NCBI RefSeq assembly: GCF_001022965.1
Contig: NZ_LECZ01000026.1
Span: forward strand, 496,001-560,000
Length of the DNA: 64,000 bases
From: Enterobacter genomosp. O
GTDB taxonomy: Bacteria; Pseudomonadota; Gammaproteobacteria; Enterobacterales; Enterobacteriaceae
Direction: 5' to 3'
The notes beneath the pieces were generated by a model. That model saw only the letters and a program-made list of their open reading frames with translations, had not been told where the DNA came from and ran no database searches. Below are positions 55,356 through 62,709 of this stretch, one piece after another. The translations under genes were made by a program, and so were the position numbers. How positions within the stretch are numbered: the first letter of the stretch is position 1; the number at the start of each line of letters is the position of its first letter.

Positions 55356-56039
55356 ATGAATATGAAAGCTATTTTAGCCGCCCTGCCGATCGCAATGATT
55401 CCGGCCACTGTTCTGGCAGCAAATACCGAGGAAGGGTATTACGGTTCGGCAAAATATCTGCAGGTTGAACAGCGTGCGAAAGAGATGGATACCAGCGCGC
55501 GCCCGGGTGTCGGGCAGTTTGTGGGTGGTAAAGAGAAGGAGCACTTTGGCGGCGCGGCGATTGCAGCGGGCTACCAGTTTGGTAACGGCTGGCGTACCGA
55601 GGGTGAATATACCTTTAAGCAGAAGGCCGAATATACCAGCGGCTCCAGCACATTCGCTAATAGCTATAACCACCTGAAAACAGAAACTGAGCGCCTGATG
55701 GTCAATGTTTATCGTGACTATGAGCTGGGTTATGGCGTTTCCCTGTACGGGACGGCAGGCCTCGGCGTAAGCAAGATTAAAGCCGGCGGCTGGCAGGGTA
55801 ACTCGGGCCGTGAATATGCCTCGACCACGCAAAACAACCTGACCTACGCCTTAGGAGCCGGTGTGAGTTACACGCCAGTTGAACGCCTGTATGTCGATCT
55901 GGGCTACCGTTATGTTGATATGGGCAAGATCGAAAGCGGATATAACAACTTCACTAACGCGCGTGGTTTAAAAGACGAACAAATGAAAGCACACATCGTC
56001 TCTAATGAATTTACCCTTGGCATGCGTTATGTCTTTTAA
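55356..56039 (+). CDS. Small beta-barrel outer-membrane protein (OmpA-like/Opa-type)
   Basis: 227 residues from the ATG at 55356 (CGGAGTAGAG upstream); the longer frame from 55257 has no supporting site. The signal peptide is 1-21 (ATVLAA). The mature chain has alternating amphipathic strands (EGYYGSAKYLQVEQRAK, AAIAAGYQFGNGWRTEGEYTFK, LTYALGAGVSYTPVERLYVDLGYRYVDMG) and ends in MRYVF, the C-terminal Phe signal for BAM insertion. An eight-stranded barrel is likely. It occupies the place beside the repressor where a P2/186 prophage would have int, so it may be cargo or host sequence at the junction. Confidence 0.82.
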   Translation: MNMKAILAALPIAMIPATVLAANTEEGYYGSAKYLQVEQRAKEMDTSARPGVGQFVGGKEKEHFGGAAIAAGYQFGNGWRTEGEYTFKQKAEYTSGSSTFANSYNHLKTETERLMVNVYRDYELGYGVSLYGTAGLGVSKIKAGGWQGNSGREYASTTQNNLTYALGAGVSYTPVERLYVDLGYRYVDMGKIESGYNNFTNARGLKDEQMKAHIVSNEFTLGMRYVF

Positions 56040-56070
56040 CCTGTTGTAAGCGTCACTGCCTTAAAAACAG

Positions 56071-56107
56071 GGCCAACGCCGCAGGAATGCGGGGTTGGCT
56101 TTTTTTA
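56071..56107 (+). terminator. Terminator of the outer-membrane protein gene
   Basis: GGCCAACGCCGCA, loop, TGCGGGGTTGGC then seven T residues, starting 31 bases after the stop codon. Confidence 0.92.
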
Positions 56108-56141
56108 TTGCGAGCATACGGTTTTGATTACCCGCACGCCA

Positions 56142-56750
56142 TCAGCTCACCTCGCTGTAAATCCCCACCACGCGACCCACCGTTTTGATCTCGTCGATAC
56201 CGCATTCAAAGGGAACCTTGCCCCCCGCCACGTGGAGCTTTTTACCCGGCAGCAGCGTTAAGTCGCGGATGCTGGTGGTGCCTTCAATCTCAACCAGCCA
56301 CAGACCGTCGGTTAACGACGCCTCTTTTTCGATAAAGTGCAGCTTGCCCTCCGCCCGGACGGCGATGCCGCGCGCCAGCGGTTTGCTAAAGACAGCAGAA
56401 TCGATACTCAAAGTAGTATTTTCTTCAAGTCTCCCATCACTTAGGGTGAATGCGGAAACCGAAACGGGATCGCCCGGCGCGGGGTTACCTTCAAACTGCG
56501 CGCCCTGTCCGGTCATAAGCCAGCGAAGGCTGGCACCGGTGTCCAGCGCGCACTGAACCGCAAAGTCGTAAGAGATGGTACCGCGCGCGTAGCGGTTCTG
56601 AAGCGAGCTGGCGGCGATGTTGAAGTGCCGGGCCAGCTGGATTTTCTGCGTGAAACCATATACCTGACAGATTCTATCGAGTAACTCTTCATTATTCACT
56701 TGAGAATCCAAAATCAAAATATGTTCCTTTGAGTGTTTACTAATACTCAT
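56142..56750 (-). CDS. Phage 186-type CI repressor
   Basis: 202 residues. The N-terminal DNA-binding domain (about 18-82) has IQLARHFNIAASSLQNRYARGTISYDFAVQCALDTGASLRWLMTGQG, the pattern of the Phage_CI_repr family. The C-terminal half (about 100-200) is a beta-rich oligomerisation domain. No LexA-like Ala-Gly cleavage site with Ser-Lys dyad was recognised, as expected for 186 CI, which is inactivated by the Tum antirepressor rather than by RecA. It is divergent from the early genes. A palindrome overlaps its start codon. Confidence 0.88.
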   Translation of the reverse strand: MSISKHSKEHILILDSQVNNEELLDRICQVYGFTQKIQLARHFNIAASSLQNRYARGTISYDFAVQCALDTGASLRWLMTGQGAQFEGNPAPGDPVSVSAFTLSDGRLEENTTLSIDSAVFSKPLARGIAVRAEGKLHFIEKEASLTDGLWLVEIEGTTSIRDLTLLPGKKLHVAGGKVPFECGIDEIKTVGRVVGIYSEVS

Positions 56751-56759
56751 TTGGGTATT
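56742..56759. promoter_or_regulatory. Putative repressor operator
   Basis: AATACTCATTTGGGTATT is an inverted repeat (AATAC, 8 bases, GTATT) overlapping the cI start codon. It is a candidate CI autoregulatory site. The 99 bases to the first early ORF should carry the divergent lytic promoter. Confidence 0.5.
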
Positions 56760-56849
56760 AATATCATTACAAATTCGGGCAATCAGCGGCAGACGTTGGC
56801 AAACAGAGGCTAATGATTGCAGACAGTATCAAAATGGGAATCATGCAGC

Positions 56850-56954
56850 ATGGCTTCTGAAATCGCAATCCTCAAACGGCGGAAAAAGCCGTGCTGTGCC
56901 CGTTATCAGCGCATTAGCGTGCGTGAATTTACGCGAGGGGAGACATGGCGATAG
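56850..56954 (+). CDS. Very small basic ORF, first early gene
   Basis: 34 residues, MASEIAILKRRKKPCCARYQ and so on, basic and with a Cys pair. It ends 10 bases inside the next gene (stop at 56952-56954, next ATG at 56945), an overlap typical of phage early genes. No family is recognised. It is not a Cox/Apl or CII protein by length or pattern. It might be spurious. Confidence 0.4.
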   Translation: MASEIAILKRRKKPCCARYQRISVREFTRGETWR

Positions 56955-57283
56955 AAGCTGCCCGTGCAAGGGTTCCACTTAGCGTGGGGGCTCGTCTTAG
57001 CGGGCTTAACCACGTCGCTGAACTGCGCGCCCGATACGGGAGCGATACCGGAAAAGAGCTGGCGCGGTTTATGGCCGAGCTGCGCGATAAGCGCGATCCC
57101 TGTTTTGAGGAGAACTGTAGGGCGCTGGCCGCCATCTTTTTCCTGGCGAGATTGCCCGTCGCCCGCCACGAGTGCGATATCAGCGAGCTGACGACCGAGG
57201 AGAAAAGGGCGCTGATTACCGCCATGAACCATTTTCGTGCTGTTGTGAGTCTATTTCCTGAACGGCTGACCATGCCGGTGTAA
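56945..57283 (+). CDS. Phage early protein (DUF5347-like)
   Basis: 112 residues, cytosolic and helical (LNHVAELRARYGSDTGKELARFMAELRDKRDPCFEENCRALAAIFFLARL). Its place between the repressor and the small early genes, and the pattern, fit the DUF5347-type proteins of P2-like enterobacterial prophages. The function is unknown. GAGGGGAGAC precedes the ATG. Confidence 0.65.
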   Translation: MAIEAARARVPLSVGARLSGLNHVAELRARYGSDTGKELARFMAELRDKRDPCFEENCRALAAIFFLARLPVARHECDISELTTEEKRALITAMNHFRAVVSLFPERLTMPV

Positions 57284-57351
57284 CCCAACCAAAAAACGAA
57301 TGGCGTAAACCCGCCGGGCATTCTATTGCCTGAAATTAAGGAGAACGCGTG

Positions 57352-57579
57352 ATGCGAAACAGTGAAAACCGCTCTTATTCACTCGGAAGTGAAGAACTGA
57401 AACACCTGCTGAGGGAGGCAAAAACAGAGGAACGATGCGCGCGAGCCCGCGCGGTCTCCCTGCGCCTGGAGGCACTGGCGAGCCATATCTTCAAAACCGG
57501 CATGAGCGGGGAAGACGTTGCCGAACTGCTGTGCCTCGAGGCGGCCCGCTACGAGCGCGAATCACAGGAGCTGCACTGA
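57352..57579 (+). CDS. Phage early protein (DUF2732-like)
   Basis: 75 residues from ATG 57352 (a GTG at 57349 in the same frame is an equal alternative; AAGGAG lies at 57338-57343). It is helical and charged (EELKHLLREAKTEERCARARAVSLRLEALASHIF), resembling the small DUF2732 proteins upstream of the zinc-finger and A genes in P2-like phages. It overlaps the next gene by 1 base (TGATG). Confidence 0.7.
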   Translation: MRNSENRSYSLGSEELKHLLREAKTEERCARARAVSLRLEALASHIFKTGMSGEDVAELLCLEAARYERESQELH

Positions 57580-57800
57580 TGGCCGATTTTATCGATCTTG
57601 CGCAGGCGCGCGAGCAGGAAGACAGAGAGCGGCACATAAATCACGCCCGCAGACGGCCCGCATCGCCTTCGCGTTTCCTCTGCGAGGACTGCGAGGCCCC
57701 GATACCTGAGGCGCGCCGCATGGCGGTGCCCGGCGTGGCCCTGTGCGTCACCTGCCAGGAGATCGCGGAGATGAAAAATAAACACGTCCGGGGAGGATGA
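57579..57800 (+). CDS. TraR/DksA-type C4 zinc-finger protein
   Basis: 73 residues. It starts at ATG 57579, overlapping the previous stop. A helical N-terminal part (DLAQAREQEDRERHINHARR) is followed by a C4 zinc finger CEDC...CVTC (about 35-60) in the layout of TraR/DksA short forms. Such proteins bind the RNA polymerase secondary channel and alter promoter choice. P2-like phages commonly carry one just before gene A, as here. Confidence 0.88.
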   Translation: MADFIDLAQAREQEDRERHINHARRRPASPSRFLCEDCEAPIPEARRMAVPGVALCVTCQEIAEMKNKHVRGG

Positions 57801-57801
57801 G

Positions 57802-59985
57802 TTGGCTACGTCATTTGCTTATCCGTGGAACGCTCCGCGGTCGGCCATTGCCAGCCCCTACCTTACTCATGCCCAACTGCAGCGCCGCGATCGCCTTTTC
57901 GCGGCGCTGCAGCAGGCAAGAATTGCCCTCTCACAGCAGCCTGACAGCGTGCGTTTTGACGTCTGGCGCACGGTCGACGCCCTCGAACAGCGTCGGGGCA
58001 GCCCGCAGGCCAATGCCTTTTTGATCCGCTTCTGCAACAGGATGCTGCCCCGCCTGCGGCAGGTCTCTGAACGCTATGCCTCCGCGGGCCTGCACAGCGC
58101 GGTTTCCCGGGCCGTGTTTGACGGCCATTTCGACACCCGGCTTCTGCAATACCTTGCCTCGCGCATGGTCGAGCTGGTTGCCCGCTATAACCGACTTCCG
58201 GATATGTCCCGCGCGGATATCGACCTGCTGGCCGCCGATATCGCCAGCTTTATTCGCGGCGAGCTGGCGAATATTAACGATGCTGACATGGGTGAATACC
58301 AGACGCTGTTCGTCTGGTATCAGCGCGCCGGGCTGATCGCCCGTCAGTTCAACGTGTCGCCTCCGCACTGGGAGCGGGTGTCGAAGACGTTTTTTAACAA
58401 AGATGATGTTGCCGCGGCGGTGATCCGCCTGTTTTCCGAGGCGTGGTGGCGCGGGCGCCTGCGTCGGATCGCGGCTGCCTGGCGCGAGCATTTGCAGATT
58501 GCCCTCGGCAACGTCAGCAAAAAGAGAACGGCGTATGCGAGCAAGCGCTGCGTGACCGAGTGGCGCGAGCAGAAGCGCCGCACCCGCGAATTTCTCAAGG
58601 GCATGGAGCTGGAAGATGAAGAGGGCAACCGCATCAGCCTGATTGAAAAATACGATACCTCGGTGGCCAACCCGGCGATACGTCGCTGTGAACTGATGAC
58701 CCGCATTCGCGGGTTTGAAAATATCTGCCAGGCGCTGGGCTATGTGGGCGAGTTCTATACCTTAACCGCCCCCGCGCGGTATCACGCGACCGTGAGGTCG
58801 GGCTACCCCAACGCGAAGTGGAACGGGGCCAGCCCGGCGGAGACGCAAAGCTACTTCACCCGGCTGTGGGCTCGCATCCGCGCAAAGCTGCACCGGGAGG
58901 GGCGCCGTATTTTTGGTATCCGCGTTGCGGAACCCCATCACGACGGTACGCCCCACTGGCACATGCTGATGTTTATGCGGCCGGAAGAGGTCGAATGTGT
59001 TCGCCGGATTATAGGGGACTACGCCCGGGAGGAGGATGCCGCCGAGCTTCAGAGCGAAAGCGCCAGACAGGCTCGCTTTCACGCGGACGCGATCGATCCG
59101 CAGAAAGGCAGCGCTACCGGCTATATCGCCAAATACATCTCGAAGAATATCGACGGCTATGCGCTGGATGGTGAAACCGATAATGAAAGCGGCGGGCTGC
59201 TGAAGGAGACGGCGTCCGCCGTGTCGGCCTGGGCGGGGCGCTGGCATATTCGCCAGTTTCAGTTTATCGGCGGGGCGCCGGTAACGGTCTACCGCGAGCT
59301 GCGACGTCTGGCGGATACCGAGGCCGCGCGCGGTCTGAGCGTCGAGTTTGCCGCCGTCCATGACGCTGCCGACGCCGGGGACTGGGCGGGTTACGTCACC
59401 GCGCAGGGCGGGCCGTTTGTGCGTCGCGATGATTTACAGGTGCGCACGCTGTATGCCCCGTGCGCCGGGTTTAACCAGTACGGCGAGGAGACCGTCCGCA
59501 TCCGCGGCGTGTACGATTCCGCCGTCGGCGCGGGCAGCCCGATTTTAACCCGACTCACCCAGTGGAAAATTGTACCGAAGCGGGCTGTGGACGATAAGGC
59601 TGCGCCTCCTCGGAGTTCTGTCAATAACTGTACGGTGAGCGATCTCTCTCAACCCTTTAACCGGCGTGCGAGGCGGGCGTTAACCGAGCGCATCAAACGC
59701 ATCCGGCCCGGCGCAGCGGCGCCCTTTGTCTACGAGCGGGATCCGCAGAACGGGGTTCCGGAGAGGGTGATTGACGAGATCCGGCTTGCCACCGGAATCG
59801 CCATCAGCCGGGGAGAGGCCCTGCATCTTATGGCGGGCGGCGTCAGCCGCTTTAACGACAAATGGTGCAGAGGCGCAGCTGATGGATCGCTCTTTCCGGC
59901 GGCGCGTTCTTATCAGGAAAAGGCGCGAAAAATCCTTGAACGTATTGGGCATTTAACGGAACTGCTTACCCAGCGGATACGCTAA
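57802..59985 (+). CDS. P2 gpA-like replication initiation endonuclease
   Basis: 727 residues from a TTG start at 57802, preceded by GGGGAGGATGA; P2 gpA is 761. It is an HUH-superfamily rolling-circle initiator. The metal-binding motif is HDGTPHWHM (His385, His387) and the catalytic tyrosine pair YIAKY is at about 441 and 445, matching Tyr450/Tyr454 of P2 A. It would nick its own origin, normally within the gene, and start unidirectional replication with host Rep. The frame is intact and all catalytic residues are present, although the integrase and head genes are missing. Confidence 0.94.
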   Translation: MATSFAYPWNAPRSAIASPYLTHAQLQRRDRLFAALQQARIALSQQPDSVRFDVWRTVDALEQRRGSPQANAFLIRFCNRMLPRLRQVSERYASAGLHSAVSRAVFDGHFDTRLLQYLASRMVELVARYNRLPDMSRADIDLLAADIASFIRGELANINDADMGEYQTLFVWYQRAGLIARQFNVSPPHWERVSKTFFNKDDVAAAVIRLFSEAWWRGRLRRIAAAWREHLQIALGNVSKKRTAYASKRCVTEWREQKRRTREFLKGMELEDEEGNRISLIEKYDTSVANPAIRRCELMTRIRGFENICQALGYVGEFYTLTAPARYHATVRSGYPNAKWNGASPAETQSYFTRLWARIRAKLHREGRRIFGIRVAEPHHDGTPHWHMLMFMRPEEVECVRRIIGDYAREEDAAELQSESARQARFHADAIDPQKGSATGYIAKYISKNIDGYALDGETDNESGGLLKETASAVSAWAGRWHIRQFQFIGGAPVTVYRELRRLADTEAARGLSVEFAAVHDAADAGDWAGYVTAQGGPFVRRDDLQVRTLYAPCAGFNQYGEETVRIRGVYDSAVGAGSPILTRLTQWKIVPKRAVDDKAAPPRSSVNNCTVSDLSQPFNRRARRALTERIKRIRPGAAAPFVYERDPQNGVPERVIDEIRLATGIAISRGEALHLMAGGVSRFNDKWCRGAADGSLFPAARSYQEKARKILERIGHLTELLTQRIR

Positions 59986-60056
59986 TCTCCATCGATATCA
60001 TGTACATACCGCGAGGGGTTCTGATTTTTCGCTTCACTCTTTTTATGAATACGTGC

Positions 60057-60076
60057 TACTGTATGTTTATACAGTA
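60057..60076 (+). promoter_or_regulatory. LexA (SOS) box of the Tum/DinI-like gene
   Basis: TACTGTATGTTTATACAGTA matches the consensus TACTGTATATATATACAGTA at 18 of 20 positions with both CTGT/ACAG halves perfect. It ends 18 bases before the GTG start at 60095. Strong LexA repression and SOS induction are expected. Confidence 0.95.
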
Positions 60077-60094
60077 TCTCGTGGTGGAGGTTGT

Positions 60095-60535
60095 GTGGAC
60101 AGAGAGTTGAACGAGCAGGTCATGATTGAACGAGTCGAGATGATTGCGCGACTCACGACAGAAGGAACGTGTCAGGAAAGAGATCGTGAAATTGCCCTGA
60201 ATTTGATTGCTGAGATTGCGCGGGGAAATTTAATCAAGAACAACGCGTTTACCGTTGTTTTCTCGGCATCGCCTGTTCCGGAACGCATTAAAAAAGAGGG
60301 TAACGTTCGGGTGAACATTACCCTCGATAAAGAACGGCAGATTGGTCATGCCGTCGTCGAGGCCTTCCAGTGCGAACTGACCCGCAGAATACAGTCCCTA
60401 TTTCCGTCATCCCGGGTAAACGTGAAGTTAGGCTCAGTGACGGGAGTCGAGCTCCAGGGGCTTGAAAGAGAGGCCGATCGCGAGGCGCTGGACGCTATTC
60501 TCCGGGAAGTCTGGGAAGACGAGAGCTGGCGCTAG
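60095..60535 (+). CDS. Tum-like antirepressor with a DinI-like C-terminal domain
   Basis: 146 residues from the GTG at 60095 (TGGAGG 4 bases upstream). A frame start at 60053 would place coding sequence over the LexA box and is rejected. The C-terminal part (VRVNITLDKERQIGHAVVEAFQCELTRRIQSLFPSSRVNVKLG...AILREVWEDESW, about 73-145) follows the DinI fold pattern. Phage 186 Tum is an SOS-induced protein of similar size that inactivates CI. Position after gene A, the LexA box and the 186-type CI nearby support the same role here. A pure DinI-like RecA modulator is the alternative. Confidence 0.85.
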   Translation: MDRELNEQVMIERVEMIARLTTEGTCQERDREIALNLIAEIARGNLIKNNAFTVVFSASPVPERIKKEGNVRVNITLDKERQIGHAVVEAFQCELTRRIQSLFPSSRVNVKLGSVTGVELQGLEREADREALDAILREVWEDESWR

Positions 60536-60713
60536 CCCCGGCTCATTACCCGACCCCACGCCCTCATTCAGATTTTGCGCTTCCGTTGAACCACGCGTCG
60601 CTGCTCGCGGACGGTCTGTTGTGTCCGCGTTTGCCCATCTCTCAGCGATAGCGAAAAGCTCGCCGGCCCGGGAAACTCTACAGTACCTGGAAACCGGATG
60701 TTGGGAGCGTCTG
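60536..60713. other. Junction where the P2 head genes Q-P-O-N-M-L are missing
   Basis: Only 178 bases separate the Tum-like gene from tail gene X. In P2/186 prophages this position holds cos and the portal, terminase, scaffold, capsid and head-completion genes. The interval has no ORF of note. It may contain a few codons left from the end of L, since a frame reads up to a TGA overlapping the X start (GTCTGATG). Confidence 0.75.
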
Positions 60714-60917
60714 ATGAAAATCTATGCAATGCAGGGGGACACGCTTGATGCCGTTTGCGCTCGCTTTTATGGGCGCACGGCAGGCGTCGTTGAAGCCGTT
60801 CTGAAGGCCAATTCTGGCCTCGCGGAGTTAGGCGTTATCTTGCCTCACGGCACGCCGGTAGAGATGCCGGAGGTGGATAGCGCCCCCACAAAAGAATCCG
60901 TAAACCTATGGGACTGA
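60714..60917 (+). CDS. X: Tail protein X (P2 gpX-like)
   Basis: 67 residues from the ATG at 60714, the same length as P2 gpX. It is LysM-like: MKIYAMQGDTLDAVCARFYGRTAGVVEAVLKANSGLAELG, with the ending ESVNLWD close to the P2 ending. gpX is a small tail protein needed for tail assembly. It is the first gene of the retained tail/lysis block and overlaps gene Y by 10 bases. Confidence 0.95.
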   Translation: MKIYAMQGDTLDAVCARFYGRTAGVVEAVLKANSGLAELGVILPHGTPVEMPEVDSAPTKESVNLWD

Positions 60918-61129
60918 GCCTGGAGAAGATCACCACGTTTATCGCCTACTGGCTGGCCGTGGCGCTGGCCTGGTTCGGGGCGATGTCTCCTGAAAAAGTC
61001 GCGCTGTACGTGGGGAGCCTTTGCGCCATTTTTACCGCGCTGACGAATTACTGGTTTAAGCGAAAAACCTGGCGCTATCTCCAGTCTCTGGGCCTCGATA
61101 AGAAGAGCATTCGTGAACTCAATCATTAA
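60908..61129 (+). CDS. Y: Phage holin (P2 gpY position)
   Basis: 73 residues with hydrophobic helices at about 9-27 and 31-48 and a basic C-terminus (YWFKRKTWRYLQSLGLDKKS). This is the holin pattern for forming inner-membrane lesions that trigger lysis. The start overlaps gene X and the end overlaps gene K. It is shorter than P2 Y (93) and fits the HP1-like holin family better than P2 Y itself. Confidence 0.82.
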   Translation: MGLSLEKITTFIAYWLAVALAWFGAMSPEKVALYVGSLCAIFTALTNYWFKRKTWRYLQSLGLDKKSIRELNH

Positions 61130-61622
61130 GCGTTGCAGCGTCGCCGGCGTGCTGGCCCTGGCGGTGCTGATGCCTGACTTTCGGCTATTGAAAACGTCCC
61201 CGGAAGGGCTGGCGTTGATTGCCGATCTCGAAGGATGTCGCCTCTCGCCTTACCGGTGCAGCGCCGGGGTCTGGACGTCAGGCATTGGCCACACGGCAAA
61301 CGTCGTGCCGACGCGGGACATTACCGAGCGCGAGGCTGCGGTAAACCTGGTCGCTGACGTGCTCAACGTTGAGCGACGGCTGGCGGCGTGCGCGCCGGTG
61401 GAGATGCCGCCTCGGGTCTACGACGCGCTGGTGAGCTTTACCTTTAATGTCGGCACGGGCGCCGCCTGCCGTTCGACTCTGGTGTCGTTTATTAAGCGTA
61501 AACAGTGGTCTCAGGCATGCGGCGAGCTTACCCGCTGGGTGTACGTCAACGGCGTCAAAAATGCCGGGCTGGAAAACCGCCGCGTTCGCGAGAAGGCCTG
61601 GTGCACGAAGGGGCTGCCGTGA
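61113..61622 (+). CDS. K: Endolysin, GH24 lysozyme with SAR-type N-terminus (P2 gpK position)
   Basis: 169 residues from the GTG at 61113, overlapping Y. The N-terminal weakly hydrophobic segment (about 9-20) is of the signal-anchor-release type. The phage lysozyme catalytic triad is E-8aa-C-5aa-T: Glu40, Cys49, Thr55 in ADLEGCRLSPYRCSAGVWTSG. The Asp usual at the middle position is Cys, a known variant. It degrades peptidoglycan for release. The stop overlaps the lysB start. Confidence 0.93.
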   Translation: MNSIIKRCSVAGVLALAVLMPDFRLLKTSPEGLALIADLEGCRLSPYRCSAGVWTSGIGHTANVVPTRDITEREAAVNLVADVLNVERRLAACAPVEMPPRVYDALVSFTFNVGTGAACRSTLVSFIKRKQWSQACGELTRWVYVNGVKNAGLENRRVREKAWCTKGLP

Positions 61623-62044
61623 GGGCCCTCGTGCTGATGCTGGCCGGGCTGCTGGCTATCACGCTATGGCTTCGTCATGACAACCAGACCCTGTCCCGCT
61701 CCTTAGCCGCCGCTAACCGGGTCGCCAGCGAGCAAAAAAACGCTCTCGCCGCGCTTAATCAACAGCTTTCCCTGGCACAGCGGATGGCCAGATCCAACGA
61801 AAACGCCCAGGTGAGACTCCGTGAGGCGTTGCTCGCTGCCGGTGAGGAGCAGGCGAAACGGGAAGCGACTATCGGGAGATTACTCAATGAAAATGAAGCG
61901 TTACGCCGCTGGTATAGCGCTCAGCTGCCTGATGCTGTCCGCAGGCTGCACACCCGCACCGCCTGTGCCTCCGCAGCACATTGTTTACAACGCCTGCCCG
62001 AAGGTGAGCCGCTGCCCGATGCCGGGAAGCGAACCCGCCACTAA
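61619..62044 (+). CDS. lysB: Rz-like spanin, inner-membrane subunit LysB
   Basis: 141 residues from the GTG at 61619, overlapping the K stop; the same length as P2 LysB. One N-terminal membrane helix (about 2-18) is followed by a long periplasmic coiled coil (NQTLSRSLAAANRVASEQKNALAALNQQLSLAQRMARSNEN). It pairs with LysC to fuse the inner and outer membranes in the last step of lysis. Confidence 0.92.
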   Translation: MRALVLMLAGLLAITLWLRHDNQTLSRSLAAANRVASEQKNALAALNQQLSLAQRMARSNENAQVRLREALLAAGEEQAKREATIGRLLNENEALRRWYSAQLPDAVRRLHTRTACASAAHCLQRLPEGEPLPDAGKRTRH

Positions 62045-62177
62045 CGGCGATCTCAGCGCAGATATTCGCAGGCTTGAGTATGCCCTTATCGCCTGCGCGC
62101 TGCAGGTGGAAACCATTAAAGACTGTCAGGATAAACTCGATGCACAAACTCAAGAGCCTGCGTCAGGCATTAATTGA
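61887..62177 (+). CDS. lysC: Rz1-like spanin lipoprotein LysC (overlapping lysB)
   Basis: 96 residues from the ATG at 61887, in the +1 frame within lysB and running 133 bases beyond it. It has a lipoprotein signal peptide with lipobox LMLSAGC (Cys21), followed by the proline-rich TPAPPVPP typical of outer-membrane Rz1 subunits. The embedded arrangement is the classic Rz/Rz1 organisation. It overlaps gene R by 38 bases. Confidence 0.92.
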   Translation: MKMKRYAAGIALSCLMLSAGCTPAPPVPPQHIVYNACPKVSRCPMPGSEPATNGDLSADIRRLEYALIACALQVETIKDCQDKLDAQTQEPASGIN

Positions 62178-62607
62178 CGCGATCCCCCAGCTGAATGCTC
62201 ACCCGGAGCGCCTGCAGATGTCGGTCGGCAGCGGCAATATTGACGCCCGCCTGGCCACCTCGCTCTCCTTTGAAAAGCGCTATGCGCTGAACGCGAAGGT
62301 CAGCGGTTTCGCCGGCGACAGCGAGGGTTTTTTCGTCCCGGTGCTGGCCTGGCTTCGGGAAAACCAGCCGGACATGTTTACCCTCGATGAAGGACACAAA
62401 AATGGATACACCTTCGCGATCGTCCTGAACGATGACGATACGACGGACATTAGCATCAGCGTGCAGGTGACCGAGCGTATTCTCGTGTCCCAGGAACAGG
62501 GCGCTCTGCACGCGACGTACTCCCCCGAACCGCCGCTGCCGGAGCCCGTCACGCGTCCGAAAGAGTTGTACATTAACGGCGAGCTCGTCAGCCGGTGGGA
62601 GGACTAA
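62140..62607 (+). CDS. R: Tail completion protein R (P2 gpR-like)
   Basis: 155 residues from the ATG at 62140, exactly the P2 gpR length. Conserved stretches include LATSLSFEKRYALNAKV, VPVLAWLRENQPDMFTLDEG, DISISVQVTERILVS and the ending PKELYINGELVSRWED. gpR is a tail completion protein required for tail termination. In P2 it is followed directly by gene S, which is missing here. Confidence 0.95.
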   Translation: MHKLKSLRQALIDAIPQLNAHPERLQMSVGSGNIDARLATSLSFEKRYALNAKVSGFAGDSEGFFVPVLAWLRENQPDMFTLDEGHKNGYTFAIVLNDDDTTDISISVQVTERILVSQEQGALHATYSPEPPLPEPVTRPKELYINGELVSRWED

Positions 62608-62709
62608 CTTCCCCGCGCTGAAAGCCTGATGTCTGGGCAGCTTGTTGTTTCATCCCGCATAAAACCCCGTGTCGTTGCTGCCGTTCGCCCTGAACGGCAT
62701 TCTCTTCTC
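62608..62709. other. Junction lacking gene S
   Basis: 102 bases between R and V. P2 has the 150-residue tail completion protein S here. No coding potential for S is visible; a short frame from 62629 continues in phase into V but lacks similarity to S or V. Confidence 0.7.

Noticed and set aside
60053..60094. An earlier start at 60053 for the Tum-like protein
   Set aside because: The codons would read through the LexA box. The GTG at 60095 has a TGGAGG ribosome-binding site and gives the 186 Tum-like length.
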